Shown here one piece after another: positions 1 to 6,300 of a stretch of DNA of 6,789 nucleotides. Every line of letters starts with the position of its first letter. Position 1 is the stretch's first letter. The DNA lies in contig CAAENI010000282.1 in assembly GCA_900757285.1 (NCBI GenBank), forward strand, positions 1-6,789. The letters run 5' to 3'. The stretch is from an uncultured Collinsella sp. GTDB taxonomy: Bacteria > Actinomycetota > Coriobacteriia > Coriobacteriales > Coriobacteriaceae. The notes under the pieces were generated by a model that saw nothing but the letters and a program-made list of their open reading frames with translations, had not been told where the DNA came from and did no database searches. Position numbers and translations under genes: made by a program.

Positions 1-290
1 ACGCCGCCAAGGAGTGTGACTCCAGCCGTGATGCACCAGGTTGTCGTGCCAAAAGACTCTTGTGCGTCGTTTACGACGATCGTGACCTTGTCATCGGGGG
101 TCGCTTTCGTTGGGTCGAACGCCTGGGGCGAATCTTCGCCGGTTGCGTTAAAGGCCGAGATGTTACTGCCGATGGCATCCATGTAGCGCATGCCCGTATA
201 GCCGACCAGGCAGTTCGTCAGCACGCATGCTGCACACGTGAGCAGTGCCGTCATAACCGCTATGCGCCATTGCAGCGAAAGCCTTTTCAT
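1..290 (-). CDS. Sensor histidine kinase, N-terminal part only (cut by window edge)
   Basis: The minus-strand frame starts at ATG 290-288 and is still open at position 1, giving 96 codons. The start overlaps the response-regulator stop as ATGA, and a GGAGG ribosome site lies at 302-298, 7 nt upstream. The protein begins MKRLSLQWRIAV, has a first membrane helix at about residues 10-31, and an outward-facing section at about 32-84 (GYTGMRYMDAIGSNIS, then a D/P/T-rich stretch and VTIVVND). A second membrane helix starts near W85 (WCITAGVTLLGG). Short N-terminus, two helices and a small sensor loop directly after a response regulator is the usual plan of a class I histidine kinase. The HAMP, HisKA and ATPase domains would lie beyond the window, so the kinase identity is inferred from position and topology. 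Membrane helix 1 carries three cysteines (C19, C22, C27) and helix 2 one (C86). The signal sensed cannot be told from this fragment. Confidence 0.82.
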   Translation of the reverse strand, partial: MKRLSLQWRIAVMTALLTCAACVLTNCLVGYTGMRYMDAIGSNISAFNATGEDSPQAFDPTKATPDDKVTIVVNDAQESFGTTTWCITAGVTLLGG

Positions 291-961
291 TCGCTATCCT
301 CCATAACGTAGCCCTCTCCAATCCGATTGCGAATCGGGTCGTATCCCAAAGCGCTGCGTAGCTTTTTGCGGAGTGACGAGATATGAACGCGGGTTGCGTT
401 GCTAAAGCTGTTCACGCTGCTATCCCAAACGTGCTCGATAAGCTCCTCTTGACTTACCGGACGCCCCTGATTAAGCATCAGGTATTCCAAGATTCCCGTT
501 TCCTTGCGCGTAAGAGATAAAGCCTCGCTGTCCACGGAAGCGATGCGCGCCTTGGTGTCAAAGCGGAGCTTTCCGCAGGTTAAAACTATGTCGCTTTGTG
601 TAAAGCTTCTGAGGGTAAGGCTGCGAATCCTTGCCGCAAGCTCGTCCAGATGAAACGGCTTGGTGAGGTAATCGTTGGCGCCGGCATCAAGTCCGGCGAC
701 TTTATCGGATACTTCGCCACGTGCGGACAGAATCAGTACCTTAGTTTCGCAGTCAGTTTTTCTAAGTTCCCTGAGTACGGTCATGCCGTCGATACGGGGA
801 AGGTTGAGGTCGAGTACCACAAGGTCGAAGGCCTCAACGTCCAGTAGGTCGAGCGCCTCCTGTCCGTCGTGACAGCAGTCGACGCTGTACGCCAAGTTCC
901 GCAAGCTGCGCGCGATTGCGTCACACAGCGCCCGCTCGTCCTCGACGATCAAAATACGCAT
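287..961 (-). CDS. OmpR/PhoB-family response regulator
   Basis: This 224-residue DNA-binding response regulator would be phosphorylated by the kinase encoded just downstream. The receiver domain (about 1-118) begins MRILIVEDE, with acidic pocket E8/D9, phospho-acceptor D51 in VVLDLNLP, switch residue S79 in LILSA, Y98 and conserved K101 in YLTKPF. The winged-helix output domain (about 125-222) has the transcriptional-regulator C-terminal pattern: LSLTRKE at 149-154, a recognition-helix region around NATRVHISSLRKKL (188-201), and a terminal wing IGEGYVM. The start is the second possible ATG (961-959), because AAGGAG at 973-968 lies 6 nt before it; the upstream ATG at 979 would overlap that ribosome site. 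Length and domain order are normal for the family. It is transcribed away from the redox operon starting at 1052, with only 90 bp between them, so that operon is a plausible target. The target is inference; the family call is firm. Confidence 0.97.
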   Translation of the reverse strand: MRILIVEDERALCDAIARSLRNLAYSVDCCHDGQEALDLLDVEAFDLVVLDLNLPRIDGMTVLRELRKTDCETKVLILSARGEVSDKVAGLDAGANDYLTKPFHLDELAARIRSLTLRSFTQSDIVLTCGKLRFDTKARIASVDSEALSLTRKETGILEYLMLNQGRPVSQEELIEHVWDSSVNSFSNATRVHISSLRKKLRSALGYDPIRNRIGEGYVMEDSE

Positions 962-967
962 AACAGT

Positions 968-973
968 CTCCTT
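968..973 (-). promoter_or_regulatory. Ribosome binding site of the response regulator
   Basis: AAGGAG on the minus strand, 6 nt before ATG 961-959. It decides between two in-frame ATG codons: the farther one (979) is only 3 nt upstream of this motif, so the 961 start is preferred. Confidence 0.8.
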
Positions 974-991
974 GCACATTTCAAATCGCGC

Positions 992-1019
992 TTAACACGG
1001 ATTTTATAGCCGATATGGT
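992..1019 (+). promoter_or_regulatory. Possible promoter of the redox operon in the divergent region
   Basis: TTAACA (992-997) and TATGGT (1014-1019) are separated by 16 nt, a reasonable match to a housekeeping -35/-10 pair. Transcription would start around 1025-1027, a dozen bases before the ribosome site of the small CXXC gene. On the opposite strand TATAAAAT (1008-1001) could serve as a -10 for the response regulator, but I see no convincing -35 at the right distance. The two promoters would overlap in this 90-bp gap, which would fit mutual regulation. Consensus matching by eye only. Confidence 0.35.
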
Positions 1020-1036
1020 CCAATGGTCGCGTAACG

Positions 1037-1043
1037 AAAGGAG
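1037..1043 (+). promoter_or_regulatory. Ribosome binding site of the small CXXC gene
   Basis: AAAGGAG lies 8 nt before TTG 1052-1054. It is the strongest ribosome site in the divergent gap and fixes the start of a gene that has no in-frame ATG near its beginning. An in-frame GTG at 1043-1045 overlaps the motif itself and is less likely. Confidence 0.75.
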
Positions 1044-1051
1044 TGGTCAGG

Positions 1052-1198
1052 TTGTTCAAAGCGGTAAAACCCGTGGTACAGGTCGCTTTGTTGATCGTCG
1101 GAATTGCCATGGTGTGCTTTGGCGTTATGCATGGCGAGGCGGATGCCGTGCTGGCCAAAGCGATTAGGCTGTGCTTGGAGTGTATCGGAATTGGATAA
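1052..1198 (+). CDS. Small CXXC-motif membrane protein, CD1871A-like
   Basis: A 48-codon gene starting at TTG: MFKAVKPVVQVALLIVGIAM, then VCFGVMHGEADAVLAKA and the C-terminus IRLCLECIGIG. Residues about 6-26 form a single membrane helix, followed by an amphipathic segment, and the CXXC (C41-L-E-C44) is four residues from the end. Size, the hydrophobic start, a G-E-x-x-x-V-L-x-K-A-I middle and the CLECIGIG ending fit the CD1871A family of CXXC proteins as I remember it; its biochemical role is not established. The start rests on AAAGGAG 8 nt upstream. The stop overlaps the start of the next gene by 8 nt (TTGGATAA), so the two are almost certainly translated together. Next to an iron-sulfur membrane protein and a thioredoxin-like lipoprotein, the CXXC pair may act as a thiol relay or bind metal at the membrane; this is inference. 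No membrane-helix software was run. Confidence 0.8.
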   Translation: MFKAVKPVVQVALLIVGIAMVCFGVMHGEADAVLAKAIRLCLECIGIG

Positions 1199-2093
1199 AA
1201 GAGAAAACACTGCGTCGCATGTTTTGGCTCGATTTCGCGGATTCATTCAGGCGGCGGCGACGCTCATCACCAACATTCACCTGCCAAACTTTGCCAAAGG
1301 CGGCATCTATCAGGGCGCGGGAAAAACAGTCTGCGTACCTGGACTTAATTGCTATTCGTGCCCCGCGGCATCGGGTGCGTGCCCCATCGGGTCGTTCCAG
1401 TCGGTGGTAGGTTCATCCAAGTTCAACTTTTCCTACTACGTAACCGGTACGCTCATTTTGCTCGGCGTGCTGCTGGGACGCTTTGTATGCGGGTTTTTGT
1501 GCCCGTTTGGGTGGCTGCAGGAGCTGCTTCACAAGATCCCCGGCAAAAAGCTTTCGACGAAAAGGCTCAAGGCGCTTACGTATATCAAATACGTTGTGCT
1601 GCTGTTTGCCGTGGTATTGCTGCCTGTGCTGTTGGTCAACGATTTGGGGATGGGCGATCCGTTCTTTTGCAAGTACATCTGTCCACAGGGTGTGCTCGAG
1701 GGCGCCATTCCTCTGGCCATTGCCAATGCCGGCATTCGATCTGCGTTGGGACAGCTCTTTACTTGGAAACTTGTCGTTCTCATTGTCGTGGCAGTGCTGA
1801 GCGTTTTGTTCTATCGTCCCTTCTGCAAATGGATTTGCCCGCTCGGCGCATTCTATGCGCTCATGAACAAGGTGTCCTTACTGGGGATACGGGTCGACGC
1901 GTGCAAATGCGTCTCGTGCGGCAAGTGCTCAAAGGTTTGTCAGATGGACGTTGATGTGGTCCGCGCGCCCAATCATGCCGAATGTATCCGGTGCGGAAAG
2001 TGCATCGGGGTCTGTCCCGTCGATGCCATCAGCTATCGCTATGGCCTGGATGTGTCGGCGGAAAAGATTTCCTTGACCGCCGATAAAAAGTAA
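1191..2093 (+). CDS. Polytopic membrane protein with 4Fe-4S ferredoxin domain (NapH/YccM-like)
   Basis: 300 residues from TTG 1191-1193, with GGAG (1177-1180) 10 nt upstream. The same frame is open further upstream, but that part encodes no family sequence and overlaps the small CXXC gene, so TTG is preferred. Visible parts: a first hydrophobic stretch (about 16-30); an N-terminal cysteine cluster C48, C54, C57, C64 (CVPGLNCYSCPAASGACP); membrane helices near 82-100, 130-150, 165-180 and 191-208; three CxxxCP pairs at helix ends (C100/C104, C160/C164, C212/C216); and a C-terminal double ferredoxin domain, C240-x2-C243-x2-C246-x3-C250 and C265-x2-C268-x2-C271-x3-C275-P. Such proteins move electrons between soluble carriers or quinones and partners across the membrane. 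The partner here is probably the thioredoxin-like lipoprotein encoded 29 nt downstream. The first ferredoxin motif has Q251 instead of the usual proline and an extra C238. The family is clear; donor and acceptor are inferred. Confidence 0.93.
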   Translation: MDKRENTASHVLARFRGFIQAAATLITNIHLPNFAKGGIYQGAGKTVCVPGLNCYSCPAASGACPIGSFQSVVGSSKFNFSYYVTGTLILLGVLLGRFVCGFLCPFGWLQELLHKIPGKKLSTKRLKALTYIKYVVLLFAVVLLPVLLVNDLGMGDPFFCKYICPQGVLEGAIPLAIANAGIRSALGQLFTWKLVVLIVVAVLSVLFYRPFCKWICPLGAFYALMNKVSLLGIRVDACKCVSCGKCSKVCQMDVDVVRAPNHAECIRCGKCIGVCPVDAISYRYGLDVSAEKISLTADKK

Positions 2094-2110
2094 ACAAGCT
2101 TCGACAAAAC

Positions 2111-2115
2111 GGAGG
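2111..2115 (+). promoter_or_regulatory. Ribosome binding site of the thioredoxin-like lipoprotein
   Basis: GGAGG, 7 nt before ATG 2123-2125. A first in-frame ATG at 2117 is only 1 nt from the motif, too close, so translation should begin at the second ATG. Confidence 0.8.
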
Positions 2116-2122
2116 AATGACC

Positions 2123-3094
2123 ATGAAGCTTTCTAAGATTGCGGCCCTGTTTATGGTGCCGGTATTGGCCTTGTGCCTTGTGGCATGTTCGGCGCCCGGT
2201 GGCAATGCGAGCGAATCTGCGAGCTCCGATCCTAAGATCGCAGAACTCACTGCGCAGAAGCCGACCAATGCCGACGAGGCCGCCGAGCTGTATGCGAAGC
2301 TCATGAAAAAGGAGAACGATATCCTTTCGAGTGATAACGCGCTGTGGGAAAAGGTATTCAATGCGGCAAATAAAGAATCGGCAATGATTGAGGACGGTAG
2401 CAATTACGGCGATTTCCTGCTCAAGACCATCGACGGTGCCAAGGATGAGTTCACGGCGGATGAGCTCAAGACGCTCAAGGCCGGTGCACAGCAGATCAAG
2501 GAGATCGAGGACAAGCTCGAGAGCTTGGAGAAGGAGTTCCCCGGCTGTGGAAGCACGCCGAGCGAAGGCGAGAGCGTCGACGCTTCGGCCGCTGGCATGA
2601 CGGCTGGTGCCAATGCTTCGAGCGAGGCGACGAAGTTCCCCAACTTTACGGGCAAGGACCTGGATGGCAACGACGTGAGCAGCGACGAGCTGTTCTCTAA
2701 GAACAAGGTCACCGTCATGAACTTCTGGTTCACCACGTGCAAGCCGTGCGTGGGCGAGCTGGGCGATCTTGAGAAACTGAATCAGGAGCTTGCCGAGAAG
2801 GGCGGCCAGGTCGTGGGCGTCAACTCCTTTACGCTCGATGGCAACAAGGGCGAGATTGCAGATGCCAAGGACGTGCTGAGCAAGAAGGGCGTGACATATA
2901 AGAACATCTGGTTCAAGTCGGATGGCGAGGCCGGTAAGTTTACGTCAAATCTATTCTCGTTCCCGACAACGTATGTCATAGATCAGAATGGCAACATCGT
3001 AGGGGATCCAATCGTGGGAGCCATCAGCTCCGCTGAGCAGCGCGCAGCGCTCAACAAGCTTATTGACCAGGCGATTGCGAATAGCGAGCAGTAG
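2123..3094 (+). CDS. TlpA/thioredoxin-like lipoprotein (thiol-disulfide oxidoreductase)
   Basis: 323 residues from ATG 2123. The signal peptide MKLSKIAALFMVPVLALCLV leads into a lipobox L-V-A-C with lipidated C22, so the mature protein is anchored on the outer face of the cell membrane. Residues about 23-170 are charged and mostly helical (for example ADEAAELYAKLMKKENDIL, and a Lys/Glu-rich possible coiled coil at 111-139), then a Gly/Ser/Ala linker with a lone C142. The thioredoxin fold occupies about 172-320: NFWFTTCKPC with redox pair C206/C209, a hydrophobic strand VVGVNSF, and the cis-proline site FPTTYVID (P281). TlpA-type domains reduce or exchange disulfides in exported proteins. At 323 residues it is longer than a plain TlpA lipoprotein because of the helical N-terminal domain, which I do not recognise; it may dock to the membrane partner. 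Its position behind the 4Fe-4S protein suggests it is reduced by it. Other readings are a cytochrome-c-maturation or peroxiredoxin-like role. Confidence 0.94.
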   Translation: MKLSKIAALFMVPVLALCLVACSAPGGNASESASSDPKIAELTAQKPTNADEAAELYAKLMKKENDILSSDNALWEKVFNAANKESAMIEDGSNYGDFLLKTIDGAKDEFTADELKTLKAGAQQIKEIEDKLESLEKEFPGCGSTPSEGESVDASAAGMTAGANASSEATKFPNFTGKDLDGNDVSSDELFSKNKVTVMNFWFTTCKPCVGELGDLEKLNQELAEKGGQVVGVNSFTLDGNKGEIADAKDVLSKKGVTYKNIWFKSDGEAGKFTSNLFSFPTTYVIDQNGNIVGDPIVGAISSAEQRAALNKLIDQAIANSEQ

Positions 3095-3173
3095 AAAACG
3101 CGTAAAGCATAGCGATGATCGTGCGCCGCTGTGCGAAGTAGTCCACTACCTTTCAAGATAAGCTCCGCCATAT

Positions 3174-3201
3174 AGAGGTCCCGCTCGGGACCTCTTCTTT
3201 T
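3174..3201 (+). terminator. Rho-independent terminator after the redox operon
   Basis: A perfect 9-bp stem AGAGGTCCC (3174-3182) / GGGACCTCT (3187-3195), loop GCTC, followed by TCTTTT. It lies 79 bp past the lipoprotein stop and points only in the plus direction, since the opposite strand has no T run. It separates the redox operon from the ABC transporter. The bases between 3095 and 3173 hold nothing else I can support. Confidence 0.9.
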
Positions 3202-3247
3202 GGGCGCCGTTCCGCTCGTTTTTTGGCGCGCTCCATTACATTCCTCA

Positions 3248-3276
3248 TTGGCGTTGGTAAAAAATGGGGATAGAGT
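3248..3276 (+). promoter_or_regulatory. Possible promoter of the ABC transporter
   Basis: TTGGCG (3248-3253), 17-nt spacer, TAGAGT (3271-3276): four of six consensus bases in each box. It lies between the terminator and the transporter gene and would give a leader of about 65 nt. Matched by eye only; the long leader (about 3283-3347) shows no structure I recognise. Confidence 0.35.
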
Positions 3277-3330
3277 AGGACAAACGCGTCGAATACGAAC
3301 GGCGGAGGAGAGCGGGCAGGGTGTCTGCGC

Positions 3331-3338
3331 AGGAGAGG
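3331..3338 (+). promoter_or_regulatory. Ribosome binding site of the ABC transporter
   Basis: AGGAGAGG ends 9 nt before ATG 3348-3350. It supports that ATG over the upstream in-frame GTG at 3321 and over TTG at 3339, which abuts the motif. Confidence 0.6.
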
Positions 3339-3347
3339 TTGCCGTCC

Positions 3348-6300
3348 ATGCTGGAGCTCAAAGGAATTTGCAAAAGGTACGTCACGCAGTCGTTTACGCA
3401 GGTGGCGCTCGATAACGTGAGCCTGGCTTTTCGCGATAACGAGTTCGTGGCCATTCTGGGTCCCTCGGGCTCGGGCAAAACTACGATGCTCAATGTTATC
3501 GGCGGACTGGATCACTTTGATTCTGGCGACCTGCTGATTGACGGCATCTCGACCAAGGACTTCCGTGACCGCGATTGGGACGCCTATCGTAACAACCGCA
3601 TCGGCTTTGTATTCCAGAGCTATAACCTCATTCCGCATCAGACCATTTTGGAAAACGTGGAGCTGGCGCTTACGCTCACGGGTGTGGGGCACGCCGAGCG
3701 CCGCCAGCGTGCGCGCGAGGCGTTGGAGAAAGTCGGCCTGGGCGAGCACGTTAACAAGCGCCCGAGCCAGCTTTCGGGCGGGCAGATGCAGCGTGTGGCC
3801 ATCGCCCGCGCCCTGATCAACGATCCCGAGATCGTGCTGGCAGACGAGCCGACCGGCGCCTTGGATTCCACAACGTCCGTGCAGGTCATGGACTTGCTCA
3901 AGGACGTGGCGCGCGACCGTCTGGTTATTATGGTCACGCACAATCCCGAGCTGGCGTACCAATACGCCACGCGCATCGTCAACCTGGCGGACGGCAAGAT
4001 CACCGACGATTCCGATTCTTTCGATGTCGCTGACGCCACGCGCCGCGAGGCAAAGCCTACGCGCAAAACCTCGATGAGCTTTGTGACGGCGCTGGGGCTT
4101 TCTGCCCGCAACCTTATGACCAAGAAGGGCCGCACGGCCATGACTGCTTTTGCGGGCTCGATTGGCATTATCGGCATTGCGGCGATTCTGGCGCTGTCCA
4201 ACGGCGTAAACGGCTACATCAAAAAGGTCGAGGAGGATACGCTCTCGAGCTACCCGCTCACCATTTCCAAGCAGGATTACGACCTGTCGTCCATGATGGG
4301 CGGACAGGGGGCCACGGATGACGAGGCGTCCAACGGCGAGGATTCGTCCGACGACGGTACCGACGGCAAGGCTCAGGGAACCGATAAGATTCCCGTGGTC
4401 ACGGCCGTAAAGGATATGTTTGCGAGCGTTAAGTCCAACGACATGAAAAGCTTTAAGGCATGGCTTGACGACGGCGGCGATGGTATCGACAAAGAGGTCA
4501 ACGCCATTCAGTACGGCTACGGTGTATCGCCGGTTGTCTATCGTGCCGGCAAGGGCGATGAGAAGCCTGTCCGGCTGGTGCCCAACGCCATGACCGAGGC
4601 CATGAGCGGAGGCGCAAGTTCGGCGGCAACGGTGAGCATGGAATCCATGGGAACCTCGGTCTTTAACGAGATGATCGACGACCAGAGTCTGCTCGACAGC
4701 CAGTACGATGTCGTCGCTGGCCATTGGCCTACGTCCGCCAACGAAGCCGTGATGGTGCTTTCGAGCCGTGGCACGGTGGGCGATTACACGCTCTACAGCA
4801 TCGGTGCGCTGGACATTGATGAGCTCAACGATCTGGTAAACAGCGCCATGGCGGCCGACGGTGGGGTCGAAACGCCCGAGACCGGCGCCGACTTTACCTA
4901 CGACGATGCGCTGTCCACGACGTTTAAGGTGCTGTCGCCGGCCGATGCGTATCGCAAAAACGAAGAGACCGGCATGTGGACTGACATGTCTGGCGACGCC
5001 GACTTTATGACGGCCAAGGTTGCCGACGGTATTGATGTGCACATTGTGGGCGTGGTGCGACCTAACGAGACCGCCAACGCGAGCGCGTTGTCTCCGGGCA
5101 TTGCCTATACGCATGCTCTGACTCGCCAGCTTATGGAGCGTGCTGCCGATTCGCAGATTGTGCAGGAGCAACTCGCCCACCCCGAGACGGATGTCTTTAC
5201 GGGCAAGTCTTTCGATGAGCTGCAAGGCGAGGCCAAACAAGGCGTGGACCTGGGCAGCATGTTCAGTGTGGACGAGGCGGCGCTCAAGAGCGCGTTCTCG
5301 TTCGATACGTCTGCACTCTCGGGTGCGGCCGGCGGTATGGACCTTTCTGGTATCGACTTATCCGGGCTGGACATTGACCTTTCGGGCGTTGGCAAGGACA
5401 TCGACTTCAGCGACATCATGGCCAAAGCGCCAGCCCCAGATTTCTCGGGTATCTTTGACGGTCTGGACCTCACGCCCGAGCAAATGCAGCAGGTGGGAAC
5501 ACTAGTCAACCGGCTGTTTGAGGGATTTTTGCAGTCTGATCAGTTTAAGGCGTTGACGCCCGATGATCTTAAGGACGCGTCAAAGCTTGCTTCCGCGTTC
5601 TCGGCGTATCTTGAGAATGATGCCGCAGCCCAGCAAATCCTGGCTCAGCTCAAAGCGCTCGGCGGCGACGTCCTGGCAGAGCGCCTGCAGCAGGCGATGG
5701 CCGACTATGTGCAAAAGCAACTGGCTCCGTATCTGCAGCAGGCTATGGACCAGGTGATGAAGGCAATCAGCGAGCAGATAGCGTCGACGGTATCGTCCCG
5801 GCTTAAAGCAGGCGCGGCGGGGCTCATGGGACAGATGGCTACGCAGGTGTCGTCGAGTATTGCCAACTTGGCGGGCGCCATGCGTGTTGATGCGAGCGCC
5901 TTTGCCAATGCCATTCACTTCAACATGGACGCCGAGGACCTGAGTTCGCTCATGATGAGCTATGCCAAGGCGTCGAAGCTCACCTACGACAACAATCTGA
6001 CCACGTTGGGCTATGCGGACGAGGCAGCCCCCATCTCAGTCAAGATTTTCCCGCGCGACTTTGAGGCCAAGGAGCGCGTGCTCGATCACATCGACGCGTA
6101 CAACAAGCAGGTCAAAGACGCTGGCCACGATGAGCAGGCAATCTCGTACACCGACTACATGGGCATCATCATGGGCTCGGTAACCGACATCGTGAACACC
6201 ATCAGCTTGGTGCTCATCGCGTTCGTGAGTATCAGTTTGGTGGTGAGCTCCATCATGATCGGCATCATCACCTACATCAGCGTGCTGGAGCGCAAGAAGG

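Noticed and set aside
60..311. Plus-strand open frame of 83 codons at the left end
   Set aside because: It is antisense to the histidine kinase start, which has a ribosome site, a stop/start overlap and membrane helices in the right places.
1104..1190. ATG-started upstream extension of the 4Fe-4S protein
   Set aside because: The extra 29 residues are out-of-frame reading of the small CXXC gene. The TTG at 1191 overlaps that gene's stop and gives a family-like N-terminus.
3138..3149. Small hairpin GTAGT-CC-ACTAC before the terminator
   Set aside because: A 5-bp stem with a 2-nt loop is sterically poor and expected by chance.
3204..3229. GCGCC / GGCGC inverted pair with a T run in the loop
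   Set aside because: Five-bp arms with a 16-nt loop; the T run is inside the loop, so it is not a terminator, and the real terminator is just upstream.
3321..3347. GTG-started extension of the ABC transporter by nine residues
   Set aside because: ATG 3348 has a closer ribosome site and yields the typical ATPase beginning; the GTG cannot be fully excluded.
3153..5240. Long minus-strand open frame of 695 codons opposite the ABC transporter
   Set aside because: Its translation is rich in His and Arg with no recognisable domain, and it lies antisense to a fully convincing ATPase and permease. Long open antisense frames are common in G+C-rich genes.
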